Assembly (NCBI RefSeq): GCF_000485595.1 | Contig: NW_014579293.1 | Coordinates: 12,262-37,364, forward strand | DNA from: Priapulus caudatus | Lineage: Eukaryota > Priapulida > Priapulimorpha > Priapulimorphida > Priapulidae | Direction: 5' to 3' | DNA: 25,103 nt | Shown here: positions 22,201 through 24,454 of the stretch, one piece after another | Numbering within the stretch: the first letter of the stretch is position 1 | Layout of the letters: the number at the start of each line of letters is the position of its first letter | Translations under genes and position numbers: made by a program | The notes under the pieces: generated by a model | Seen by the model: the letters and a program-made list of their open reading frames with translations, nothing else | What the model was told of the DNA's origin: nothing | Databases searched by the model: none

Positions 22201-22448
22201 AGTGGCAACGGACGCCACGCGCAACGACGGAAACACGTCTCCCGCCGCTAGTCGCCACGGCGCCGCCTGGTGGACGCCTACCTCTTGGAAAGGGTCACGT
22301 GATGGAGCTGCCTCACGGCAGTCGTCGGGAATGTACTCGAGTTCACGGATGACACGATGAAGGTCGCTGTCACTGGCAGTGCGTTTCCTCCCAAGAGGGA
22401 ACGGACGCGCAAGTCTGCAGTTCCTACGTGCTCTCCGGGTTTTATCCA
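1065..22448 (-). CDS. GOLGA3: Golgin-A3 (golgin-160) gene, 16 exons, partial at both ends
   Basis: Spliced model, minus strand, exons in coding order: 22448-21640, 20551-20407, 20192-20049, 19801-19626, 19358-18606, 18260-18157, 17360-17228, 16846-16691, 10490-10347, 9702-9484, 5812-5705, 5430-5254, 3632-3465, 3316-3156, 1878-1476, 1203-1065. Every junction is GT-AG and every phase matches, giving about 1,313 residues; the vertebrate protein is about 1,500. From exon 19358-18606 on, the product is nearly continuous coiled coil that can be laid beside vertebrate golgin-A3 as I remember it, for example the WYQEQLKFAQEVR, IQADIMEREAAFEQV and LELEKEKGRLAG stretches. Golgin-A3 is a peripheral protein of the cytoplasmic Golgi face, implicated in Golgi positioning, cargo trafficking and apoptosis-linked cleavage. 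That role is family knowledge, not seen here. The first exon with the start codon and the last ~200-300 residues are missing. Confidence is high for the coiled coil and lower for the four N-terminal exons. Confidence 0.85.
1291..1452. repeat. Four tandem units of about 37-40 bp
   Basis: Degenerate tandem copies built around GATTCAAAAGAAATCA followed by GGCCAAGGAT. They lie in the short intron between exons 15 and 16 and end ~25 bp from the exon 15 donor. Confidence 0.75.
1476..1878 (-). CDS. GOLGA3: Golgin-A3, exon 15 (coiled coil with a low-complexity insert)
   Basis: 403 bp; acceptor GTACGCAG|G at 1878, donor TCGTCG|GTGAGT at 1476. It starts with VNVLTQQLQTASAVRSKAED, equivalent to the ILSRRLQEALAAKEAADAE segment of golgin-A3. 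A long acidic Ala/Asp/Val-rich stretch of ~65 residues follows (VDDAAADACRDVVVSEGDG), unlikely to be coiled coil and longer than in vertebrates. The exon ends in a coil again (LMLALQQLENTREEKEDLEE). Reading frames running from here into the intron through the CA-rich microsatellite are artefacts. Confidence 0.88.
1950..2065. repeat. CA/CGCA microsatellite
   Basis: Mixed ACAC, GCAC and GCGC dinucleotides with a repeated CATTCACACGCACGCACG block (potential Z-DNA), directly upstream of exon 15 in the transcript direction. Confidence 0.9.
2108..3096. mobile_element. Non-autonomous hAT-like DNA transposon with 6-bp target duplication
   Basis: Left end CAGTGTTTCCCCTG at 2108; right end, reverse complemented, CAGTGTTTCCCCTG at 3096. 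After 10-12 unmatched bases both ends also share AGCGAGGCGG. The same hexamer CACGCT lies immediately outside both ends (2102-2107 and 3097-3102). The CAGTGTTTCC terminus is typical of hAT elements, whose usual duplication is 8 bp. The interior (989 bp total) shows no transposase. It contains a palindromic GGGGGAGCATGCCCCC near 2965, a motif also seen in modified form around 6000. It lies in the intron between exons 14 and 15. Confidence 0.7.
3156..3316 (-). CDS. GOLGA3: Golgin-A3, exon 14 (coiled coil)
   Basis: 161 bp; acceptor CTGCAG|GTG at 3316, donor TCCAA|GTGAGG at 3156, phase 0 in and phase 2 out. It encodes VSEMTAVHTLGADKQQKQSH then KELSKQKAKVVRLMKELEE and a Glu/Arg/Lys-rich end. This parallels the EQKQKMRRLGSDLTSAQKE region of golgin-A3. 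The terminal AA joins the first G of exon 15 to make a lysine codon. Confidence 0.9.
3465..3632 (-). CDS. GOLGA3: Golgin-A3, exon 13 (coiled coil)
   Basis: 168 bp, 56 codons, phase 0 at both ends; acceptor TATATAG|CTG at 3632, donor CAACAG|GTTAGT at 3465. The peptide includes LMKLRQAKQSMMSTCQGLDK and HKRFSDLEMHLQDALGQRA. Heptads continue without break from exon 12 into exon 14. Confidence 0.87.
3879..3981. repeat. Composite repeat, copy 1, 5' block
   Basis: Starts ACAAGAGCCGCAGAGCGTCT and is largely identical to 20671-20778 in the same orientation. It is separated from the 3' block (4430-4974) by 450 bp of unrelated sequence. Confidence 0.85.
4111..4200. repeat. Three exact-period 30-bp tandem repeats
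   Basis: Each unit contains TTATTTGTTGTTATGAAATT and ends GTTGTA, differing only in the first four bases. They lie inside the sequence that splits composite repeat copy 1. Confidence 0.9.
4293..4360 (-). repeat. tRNA-derived SINE head or tRNA pseudogene
   Basis: On the minus strand TAGCCAAACGG (4352-4342) fits the Pol III A box perfectly, and GGATCGAATCC (4309-4299) fits the B box with one mismatch, at tRNA-like spacing. No acceptor stem pairs and the T arm is imperfect, so it is not a working tRNA. A TTTTTT run follows shortly after, as in Pol III termination. Confidence 0.55.
4430..4974. repeat. Composite repeat, copy 1, 3' block
   Basis: Aligns end to end with 20993-21562, from AATCCATGTTTAACCCTCC to GTCAGATGAGCTAA. 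It contains two internal copies of GTCGAGCCGTTTAGATTTGT and a short CGGACGCACGCACG run near the 3' end. Segment 4745-4788 is in the opposite orientation in copy 2. Confidence 0.88.
5254..5430 (-). CDS. GOLGA3: Golgin-A3, exon 12 (coiled coil)
   Basis: 177 bp, 59 codons, phase 0 at both ends; acceptor CTTCCAG|GAG at 5430, donor GAAGAG|GTGTGT at 5254. It encodes ELNVKSTRLEEVQRDKDRLE and on through a Gln/Ala-rich coil ending RLGYEEE. It is the coiled-coil continuation of exon 11. Confidence 0.87.
5705..5812 (-). CDS. GOLGA3: Golgin-A3, exon 11 (coiled coil)
   Basis: 108 bp, 36 codons, phase 0 at both ends; acceptor TCTTTAG|GTT at 5812, donor AGACAG|GTGTGG at 5705. The peptide VQLSSAQDEKKVFDLALQK continues as LKGDMNRVEHSYRLMRQ, matching the LKKQ-KIKEQF-VEAYRR part of golgin-A3. 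Compared with vertebrates roughly 40 residues may be absent between exons 10 and 11. Either this lineage lacks them or a small exon in 5813-9483 escaped me. Confidence 0.82.
5813..6467. other. Intron sequence with repeat fragments, no gene seen
   Basis: Contains a C-rich block at 5990-6060 (GGGGGAGACCCCCCAG, an inverted repeat) and AT-rich filler. A good-looking minus-strand donor (GGCAG|GTAAGT near 5933) has an in-frame stop eight codons upstream, so I do not call an exon. Confidence 0.5.
7034..7496. mobile_element. TA-flanked miniature element with internal 100-bp repeats
   Basis: Ends TCCCCCGTGA (7034) and, reverse complemented, TCCCCCGCGA (7496), each flanked by TA as in Tc1/mariner-type insertions. 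The interior carries two 100-bp copies (7176-7275 and 7316-7415, period 140 bp) starting GGTTTTGGTACGCGACACAC, and a more diverged third near 7120-7175. The right end is itself a hairpin (ATCCCCGCCGAC...GTCGCGGGGGAT). Confidence 0.55.
7857..8009 (+). pseudogene. Coding-like stretch, plus strand, unrecognised
   Basis: Within a larger open frame, the segment reads MLAEENNATDGRLVDLMEKA followed by a Lys/Asn/Gln-rich tail ending in TAA. Its composition (Glu, Lys, Asp, few Cys/His) looks protein-like, unlike the surrounding repeat translations. There is no splice donor after it and no family I recognise. It may be an exon of a nested gene, or a transposon remnant carried by the putative 6468-9393 element. 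Confidence 0.3.
8079..8211 (+). pseudogene. Second coding-like stretch, plus strand, unrecognised
   Basis: About 44 codons closed by TAA. It contains RELDDILLDANILPDVLDGV followed by a Gln/Met/Arg-rich helix (QNIGRQEAMQMRKHITES), a plausible amphipathic protein segment. It has a stop just upstream and no methionine, so it is partial. It lies 70 bp after the stretch ending at 8009 and could derive from the same lost gene. Confidence 0.3.
8660..9210. mobile_element. 551-bp MITE packed with GCGAC/GTCGC motifs
   Basis: Left end TAAAGCCAGGCTTAGGTCG, right end (reverse complement) TAAAGCCGGCGTTAGGTCG. Behind each lies an array of GCGACTG, GCGACGCGACGC and GTCGCAG words, and GGTCGAA-type copies of the TIR core recur inside (near 8763 and 9062). 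No target duplication is evident. There is no transposase; all open frames here are motif translations. Confidence 0.65.
9484..9702 (-). CDS. GOLGA3: Golgin-A3, exon 10 (coiled coil)
   Basis: 219 bp, 73 codons, phase 0 at both ends; acceptor GCCTCAG|GTG, donor GTCGAG|GTAACG. The product is a Gln/Leu/Asp-rich coiled coil containing LSRLALSQEAIATKDLEHD and LQSKLAALQKDMDARDADI. These parallel the LTLTQEALQSREQSLD and LQARLGELQ stretches of golgin-A3. Confidence 0.9.
9703..10346. other. Intron, no feature recognised
   Basis: Sequence between exons 9 and 10 of the golgin gene. No conserved coding frame, TIR or tandem array was seen on either strand. Confidence 0.5.
10347..10490 (-). CDS. GOLGA3: Golgin-A3, exon 9 (coiled coil)
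   Basis: 144 bp, 48 codons, phase 0 at both ends; acceptor TTGACAG|GTG at 10490, donor CTGAAG|GTATGC at 10347. The peptide starts VEREKNMTQESIRTKL and ends TELEHQLELATNELK, all heptad coiled coil. It sits directly after the exon 8 sequence in the golgin-A3 alignment, so the 6.2-kb intron between them removes no coding sequence. Confidence 0.88.
10535..10661. repeat. Tandem CACACTGATAT-type repeat interrupted by the LTR element
   Basis: Copies of the GCATGCACACACTGATATA motif recur before the retroelement. A related TTTGCTGCACGCACACACTG appears just after it (16556-16575), suggesting that one tandem array was split by the insertion. Confidence 0.5.
10662..10696 (+). repeat. Remnant of the 5' LTR
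   Basis: The 35 bases beginning TGTAACGTCTATTTTACA match the start of the 3' LTR (16106-16140) with one difference. The sequence then jumps straight into RNase H coding sequence, marking the deletion junction. Confidence 0.88.
10696..11112 (+). pseudogene. Retroelement pol fragment: C-terminal RNase H and linker
   Basis: The frame opens directly at the deletion junction with the last part of a Ty3/Gypsy RNase H. The characteristic end motif is present (RWAAKISEFDVDIRYKEG, then ADALSRL). After that comes a diverged linker of ~90 codons in which the frame drifts. A neighbouring frame at 10946-11161 carries the QQQDPYARTW-type segment that normally precedes the integrase zinc finger, so at least one frameshift lies in between. 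All RNase H catalytic residues upstream of the junction are gone. Confidence 0.85.
11224..11345 (+). pseudogene. Degenerate H2C2 zinc region of the integrase
   Basis: Short pieces in shifting frames: HDHVYAGHLGFQK supplies the two histidines, RYYWQHM the conserved YYW, and RACVQ the first cysteine. They are interrupted by a TGA and frameshifts, so no intact zinc finger exists. Confidence 0.7.
11325..11740 (+). pseudogene. Retroelement integrase core, DD35E residues all visible
   Basis: Within a 183-codon open frame (11271-11822) the rve fold is readable: AIDTVGPLP with the first Asp, FMTDNGSEF with the second Asp, and SNGQCERFHRTL with the Glu, 35 residues after the second Asp. Spacing and motifs are those of Ty3/Gypsy integrases. 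The frame breaks just after HRTL: the continuation to 11822 does not resemble integrase, and the C-terminal part resumes in another frame. The core is unusually well preserved compared with its flanks. Confidence 0.9.
11744..12142 (+). pseudogene. Integrase C-terminal region, frameshifted
   Basis: The open frame contains RRTREKNKVIYDKRAKQQEF and VPGTLF, the usual helix (Y-KRAK) and start of the C-terminal beta domain. The W-NNATH segment expected before it lies in a different frame near 11829, so there is a frameshift within. The D-PVMPL type motif near 11875-11890 also crosses frames. Confidence 0.7.
12403..12597 (+). pseudogene. Possible env N-terminal (surface subunit) fragment
   Basis: The open frame ends with ICVREAEMRRLTESHWLISF. 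A SxW motif in this place is a feature of the F2/surface part of baculovirus-F-like Env proteins. It lies just upstream of the cleavage-site fragment. The identification rests mainly on position. Confidence 0.4.
12712..12984 (+). pseudogene. Env-like fragment with furin site and fusion peptide
   Basis: A 90-codon frame. Residues 38-41 are RSKR, a consensus furin site. Immediately after comes a hydrophobic Gly/Ala-rich stretch (AIFSGIGRLSKMIFG, then an acidic-polar helix). That is the arrangement of class I fusion proteins of the baculovirus F / errantivirus Env family. The frame ends in TAA at 12982; the next part of the protein continues in another frame. In an intact element this would be the cleavage that activates membrane fusion. 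Confidence 0.82.
13023..13889 (+). pseudogene. Env-like main ectodomain fragment
   Basis: The longest open stretch of the element, 288 codons. The first half is helical with heptad-like spacing (LKSLSRLQITISSLALSF), then a LLQEIKGNLPASLMLP segment, GDLLYYYSI, and a beta-rich, Cys-containing second half (TCIQEKRDICHL, VYCSKHQYSL). The order helix - LP - YY - Cys-rich matches F-like Env proteins. The frame is lost at ~13850 and continues in an overlapping frame (13823-14050) that adds further Cys residues. Confidence 0.78.
14214..14366 (+). pseudogene. Env-like transmembrane segment and start of cytoplasmic tail
   Basis: In the frame at 14241 there are ~20 hydrophobic residues (VYALIILIGIVHVVAVVY), followed by CRFRK and a basic stretch, closed by TAG at 14364. 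This is a standard single-pass anchor plus stop-transfer charge. A different frame (14354-14473) then gives an acidic, aromatic piece (WESTDFWESSPYISFVE) that is probably the shifted rest of the tail. Confidence 0.7.
14509..14661 (+). pseudogene. Small open frame after env (51 codons), unrecognised
   Basis: Runs from ATG at 14509 to TGA, with a Cys-rich peptide (LRCECRVQ, then TECCQWMF). There is no known counterpart. It may be chance, but it lies between env and the 3' LTR, where Ty3/Gypsy elements rarely have much sequence. Confidence 0.25.
15073..15592 (+). pseudogene. Broken open frame(s) between env and 3' LTR, unrecognised
   Basis: Three consecutive coding-like stretches in different frames: 15073-15337 (KLLQIQRDMMGAGAHLTNL and a polar tail), ~15335-15477 (VLANYPVVGGNILANIRSLL), and ~15478-15607 (ASDIEEEAAQRIKNRARTD). 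Together they suggest a former protein of ~170 residues disrupted by two frameshifts. No family recognised. Confidence 0.35.
16088..16105 (+). promoter_or_regulatory. Polypurine tract before the 3' LTR
   Basis: GATGAAGCGGAGGTAAA directly abuts the TG that starts the 3' LTR, as expected for plus-strand priming. It is imperfect (two T). Confidence 0.5.
16106..16536 (+). repeat. 3' LTR of the retroelement (431 bp)
   Basis: Begins TGTAACGTC and ends TCTACA, i.e. TG...CA, followed by ATAT as on the other side of the insertion. It contains a CATACATAAAGG TATA-like motif near 16359. The promoter, if active, would point antisense to golgin exon 8, away from the gene's 5' end. Confidence 0.75.
16691..16846 (-). 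CDS. GOLGA3: Golgin-A3, exon 8 (coiled coil)
   Basis: 156 bp, 52 codons, phase 0 at both ends; acceptor GCGCAG|GGG, donor GAGCAG|GTGCGT. The coiled coil GSLVEKLRSENAQVRQQLL leads into NLETIQADIMEREAAFEQ, and both have direct counterparts in golgin-A3. The intron that follows is the largest in the window (10491-16690) because it holds the LTR retroelement. Confidence 0.92.
17228..17360 (-). CDS. GOLGA3: Golgin-A3, exon 7 (WYQ motif coiled coil)
   Basis: 133 bp, acceptor GTATTAG|T at 17360, donor GTTCAG|GTAACC at 17228, phase 2 in and phase 0 out. It contains SAKDWYQEQLKFAQEVRSK, which closely resembles the conserved WYQQQLALAQEA segment of vertebrate golgin-A3. This is the strongest single diagnostic stretch in the gene. 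Confidence 0.92.
17464..17958. mobile_element. 495-bp miniature element with CAGGGTTCTCCC ends and 5-bp duplication
   Basis: Left end CAGGGTTCTCCC at 17464 and right end its reverse complement at 17958, with ATGAT directly outside both (17459-17463 and 17959-17963). The interior has two near-identical ~37-bp units built on GCGCGCCCCGTTTGGGAAAA and a third shorter CCCCGTTTAAAT unit. A pure C/T tract (17879-17932) follows near the right end. The CAGGG terminus suggests hAT-like ancestry. It lies in the intron between exons 6 and 7. Confidence 0.75.
18157..18260 (-). CDS. GOLGA3: Golgin-A3, exon 6 (coiled coil)
   Basis: 104 bp exon, acceptor TTTATTACAG|GCC at 18260, donor AGCCG|GTAAAT at 18157. 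It enters in phase 0 and leaves two bases, which the T at the start of exon 17360-17228 completes. The peptide begins AKEGVVKDLKDKIVELHVEL, a clean heptad pattern. Joined to its two neighbours it aligns without gaps to the golgin-A3 coiled coil leading into the conserved WYQ motif. It is short and easily missed because no long open frame contains it. Confidence 0.85.
18261..18605. other. Intron between exons 5 and 6, nothing recognised
   Basis: AT-rich sequence without coding signal, TIR or tandem array on either strand. Confidence 0.5.
18606..19358 (-). CDS. GOLGA3: Golgin-A3, exon 5: acidic linker and start of the coiled coil
   Basis: 753 bp (251 codons), phase 0 at both ends; acceptor GGCAG|GCG, donor CTACAG|GTGGGC. 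The first ~120 residues are low complexity: an acidic Leu-rich patch (EGALTEEELSSLQDLTADI), then Pro/Ser/Thr-rich sequence containing an 11-residue unit PPTERPTRSGS present twice from an exact 33-bp duplication. From YYELLREKSHLEGRLEAV onward it is heptad coiled coil, which matches the start of the golgin-A3 coiled coil (there also an EK-RLEG-LEA pattern). The exon is much more GC-rich than the surrounding introns. Long reading frames on the plus strand across this exon are shadows of its GC bias. Confidence 0.88.
19108..19173. repeat. Exact 33-bp tandem duplication inside coding exon 5
   Basis: Two perfect copies of a 33-bp unit beginning GTCGGCGGCGAGCCACTGCG. It is in frame and adds 11 residues (PPTERPTRSGS) to the low-complexity linker. 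Confidence 0.97.
19626..19801 (-). CDS. GOLGA3: Golgin gene, lysine-rich exon 4 of model
   Basis: 176 bp. The donor is TCACAG|GTATCA at 19626, phase 0. The acceptor is a tandem TAGTAG, so splicing at 19801 or 3 bp further upstream would both keep frame, differing by one residue. The product is strongly basic: after ELFELMESAEGGSPSGESKK comes a KRKAKKGNKKDQKRKW run, then an amphipathic LERAKELDKEID segment and a Ser/Thr/Val tail. The basic run could act as a nuclear localisation signal (golgin-160 fragments are reported to reach the nucleus) or bind nucleic acid or membrane. That is inference. Confidence 0.65.
20049..20192 (-). CDS. GOLGA3: Golgin gene, N-terminal exon 3 of model
   Basis: 144 bp with acceptor TTGTCTAG|GC at 20192 and donor CCTG|GTACGC at 20049, phase 1 on both sides. 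It is open throughout in the frame required by both neighbours. It encodes a short basic helix-like piece (VVAAVIAESQRKYRLKMA) followed by an acidic, Gly-rich tail (EGGDDASLPG). A short Tyr-Arg basic helix occurs before the coiled coil in golgin-A3 as well, but the similarity is too weak to prove orthology. There is no start codon requirement, so this is an internal exon. Confidence 0.62.
20407..20551 (-). CDS. GOLGA3: Golgin gene, N-terminal exon 2 of model (or alternative start exon)
   Basis: 145 bp. The acceptor TTCATAG|GCC at 20551 gives phase 0 and the donor ATAG|GTAGGA at 20407 leaves one base. The peptide includes the stretch SSNIESDVHVTPIVSRQSG followed by a Leu/Thr-rich piece (DSLTALTETTEALALQESVI). 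It is low complexity with no known domain. An in-frame ATG at 20533, seven codons into the exon, is preceded in the same frame by a TAG at the acceptor. That ATG could serve as the start codon of a shorter transcript lacking exon 21640-22448. The phase link to the next exon is exact. Confidence 0.5.
20671..20778. repeat. Composite repeat, copy 2, 5' block
   Basis: Counterpart of 3879-3981, same orientation, differing at scattered positions and small indels. A ~215-bp spacer unlike that of copy 1 follows. Confidence 0.85.
20845..20950 (+). repeat. G-rich tract with quadruplex potential
   Basis: About 100 bases with more than fifteen runs of three or more G (e.g. GGGGGAGGGGTGGGGGGAGA) and hardly any C. 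It would appear as a C-rich stretch in the golgin pre-mRNA. Confidence 0.85.
20993..21562. repeat. Composite repeat, copy 2, 3' block
   Basis: Matches 4430-4974 along its length, ending in a longer GGACGGACGGACGCACGGAC array. Positions 21319-21364 are the reverse complement of the corresponding segment in copy 1. Confidence 0.88.
21640..22448 (-). CDS. Large N-terminal exon, no recognised domain (assigned to the golgin gene by splice phase)
   Basis: 809 bp open reading frame. The acceptor is TTTCTGCAG|TG at 22448 and the donor CTGCAG|GTCTGT at 21640. It enters with two bases of a split codon, so an earlier exon must exist to the right, and it leaves in phase 0. The ~269 residues are Ser/Thr/Val-rich and not coiled coil. 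Visible features are a basic start (KTRRARRNCRLARPFPLGRKR), an acidic/aromatic patch ELEYIPDD, two WLQ motifs (QQWLQVNGR and, at the very end, TPQWLQ), and two SPVK sites that look like proline-directed kinase targets. I do not recognise the family. The next exon (20551) starts in phase 0, which agrees with a common transcript, but that is a one-in-three coincidence. It could instead be the end of a separate upstream gene. Golgin-A3 proteins do have a non-coiled, poorly conserved N-terminal region of a few hundred residues. Confidence 0.55.
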
Positions 22449-23332
22449 CTGCAGAAATCAGACAGGAACCACAATTGAATTACAGACATAGCATCCATAC
22501 AGAAATTACTGACTGTGCCGACTTTGATTTGCATGATTATAAATAATATTTGACAACATTATGTCTACATGACCTGATCTACAATGAAGATGTACGTAAA
22601 TGCGAGGGGATAAACATAATGAAACGGCTTAATGAAATCGGACACCTAGTAGAAACATCGTCCGGGATGTATGGTACTAGAAGCATAGTTCACAAAGGAT
22701 AGCCGTACAAAGGTGCACTGTCTGTGCTGCACCCAATCTATCAATCATTTATTCATGCTTACCTGCAATGTGATACCTAAATTCATCTCACACAAAGCTA
22801 AGCTATGTTACATTCATGAATAATTAAAAGAAATTCAGTGCAATATCCATCTAGGCATTAATGATATTAGTCTACGCAAACGCAAATTCATATAAGCAAT
22901 AAAGAATGTACATAAGATTATATATAATATATATATATATATTTAAATTTAAATTTTGCTATGAATATGAATAATATGATGTGATTAATGAATAATATGA
23001 ATAATATGAAACACCCTCGGACTGTAGCCTGCAGCCGAAAAGTAGTGGTGCCACCGTCATTGTAAGCAACGATACAGCAGTTAGTTTTAAAACATCTTTA
23101 AAAAGAATTTCGAATGAAGATTGAACAAAGAAATTTTTATGAAGCATAATTTCAACCTATTTTAACTGAAAATATGGAAGGAATCCAGGGTCATGTATCC
23201 CTTTAAGTTGAAATGTTTGGGACGTAAATGTATTATTACCATACCATCTCTACTTTAGGCTGAAATATGTCTTCTGAGAGTCTCATGCCAAAATGACTTA
23301 TAAATGCCCAGGCGTTACTGCAATACAATGCC
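22449..23332. other. Upstream intron or flank, no gene found
   Basis: AT-rich. Holds a (TA)n tract with TTTAAATTTAAATTT at 22920-22958 and a GAATAATAT tandem cluster at 22965-23010. A minus-strand donor-like CAG|GTAAGC near 22775 has no reading frame that satisfies the phase required by exon 21640-22448. Confidence 0.5.
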
Positions 23333-23410
23333 TAATACCCCCTTCACATACACGAATTTTTCTTGCGAGTCCTTACGGATCGCACACATTCGTAAAAGTA
23401 CATGGATCCT

Positions 23411-23694
23411 TACGATTTGGCCACTTTTACGAGCGATTTACGTGTTATTACGAGCTATTTACGGTTTATTACGGATTATTACAAGTTATTACGATGTATT
23501 TACGCCAAAATTCCACGATTTGGTAAGAGTTGTCACGGATAACTACGAGCAACTTATGGGGCATTTTACGAGCTTTTTACGGATATATTACGGAATGTTA
23601 CGATTCATCGAAGCTTTTACGTGTTAGTTACGACCTGTTTACGTGTTGTTACGAATAGGTACGTGTTAGTTACGAGTATTTACGAGTCCTTACG
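23411..23694 (+). repeat. TTACG motif array, plus orientation, ~10.5-bp spacing
   Basis: TACG starts at 23428, 23439, 23449, 23460, 23470, 23490, 23501 (with TACA at 23480), then 23567, 23578, 23589, 23599, 23618, 23629, 23640, 23650, 23660, 23671, 23681, 23691. Steps are nearly all 10 or 11 bp. The spacer bases vary, so this is a motif array and not a simple tandem repeat. Confidence 0.92.
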
Positions 23695-23710
23695 ATTTTT
23701 TGGCAAAAAG

Positions 23711-23718
23711 TATATAAA
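23711..23718 (+). promoter_or_regulatory. TATA box in the centre of the Harbinger-like element
   Basis: TATATAAA, followed ~20-35 bp later by TCAATCTATCATCAACT, an initiator-like context, and by an ATG at 23767. Probably the relic promoter of the parent transposon. Confidence 0.45.
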
Positions 23719-23766
23719 AATCCTGCAAATCTCAATCTATCATCAACTGACATTCAGAGAGACAAC

Positions 23767-23871
23767 ATGGCATATGAGAGAAACAGATTGCAGTTATATC
23801 AACAATTTCTACAATTGCTCCTTCAACTAGCCCAGAGGGAAGAGCGAGCAGTTGTAGATATTGTAGAGTAG
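23767..23871 (+). CDS. 34-codon frame inside the Harbinger-like element
   Basis: ATG at 23767 to TAG at 23869. The peptide begins MAYERNRLQLYQQFLQLLLQ and ends with an acidic/basic tail (REERAVVDIVE), a Leu/Gln-rich amphipathic helix. It lies directly behind the TATA box in the only unique part of the element. The likely reading is the first codons of a parental element protein, cut short by internal deletion. Whether it is expressed is unknown, and its similarity to known Harbinger proteins was not tested. Confidence 0.4.
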   Translation: MAYERNRLQLYQQFLQLLLQLAQREERAVVDIVE

Positions 23872-23949
23872 ATATGCAGAGATGTGACTTCTCTGACTTC
23901 TTGATAACAACTGAAAATGACGTGTTTGATTTTGCAGCCTTTCCCAAAT

Positions 23950-24134
23950 CGTAAACAATACGTAAGAATACGTAAAGTATACGTATCTATTCGTAAAGTG
24001 CTCGTAATAACTCGTAACAATCCGTAAAGCCATCGTAACACGACCCGAATAAAATCGTAAACAACACGTAAGCACTCGTAATAATCCGTAAATAATCCGT
24101 AAACAAATCGTAAACTAACCATAGCAATTCGTAA
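23950..24134 (-). repeat. TTACG motif array, minus orientation, ~10.5-bp spacing
   Basis: CGTA starts at 23950, 23961, 23971, 23982, 23992, 24003, 24013, 24023, 24034, 24056, 24067, 24077, 24087, 24098, 24109, 24130. It is the inverted partner of the left array. Confidence 0.92.
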
Positions 24135-24142
24135 AAAAAATT

Positions 24143-24400
24143 GTTACGAGTCATTTACGGATTCTTGCGAGCACTTTATGGATGGTTACGTGTTGTTGCG
24201 AGCGGTTTACGATACTTACGGATTGTTACGAGTTATTTACGGAAAAAATCAATCTGTGGACACTCGTGAGAAGATTTTTTATATGTCAAAAAATTTTCCT
24301 CTTCTTTTACGGATCGATCCTTACTTAGTGTCTGCGAGTTGTGACAAGTTATTTACGGATACCAGCGAGTTATTTACGGATGCTTGCGATTGACTACGAG
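24143..24400 (+). repeat. Third TTACG motif block, plus orientation
   Basis: TACG or TGCG at 24145, 24156, 24166, 24187, 24197, 24208, 24217, 24227, 24238 and again at 24308 and beyond. It points towards the right TIR, so it is opposite to what symmetry with the left half would predict. Confidence 0.85.
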
Positions 24401-24454
24401 TTGGCGATCCGTAAGGACTCGTAAGAAAAATCCGTGTATGTGAAGGGGGTATAA

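Larger units (their letters stand above)
23336..24451. mobile_element. PIF/Harbinger-like miniature element, 48-bp TIR, TAA duplication
   Basis: 1,116 bp. Left end TACCCCCTTCACATACACG at 23336 and the same sequence reverse complemented at 24451. The TIR extends 48 bp with two mismatches (23336-23383 / 24404-24451). TAA lies outside both ends (23333-23335, 24452-24454), the TWA-type 3-bp duplication of PIF/Harbinger elements. Most of the interior is a TTACG/CGTAA motif array in helical register. The centre (23700-23940) is unique sequence with a TATA box and a 34-codon frame. No transposase domain is encoded, so it is non-autonomous. Confidence 0.82.

Noticed and set aside
23293-24122. Several frames rich in LRV, YY and ITS in the Harbinger-like element
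   Set aside because: They are translations of the TTACG/CGTAA array; the only frame in unique sequence is 23767-23871.
23336-24451. CRISPR-like array
   Set aside because: Motifs of 5 bp at 10-11 bp spacing, flanked by TIRs, in an animal genome. There are no long identical repeats or spacers.
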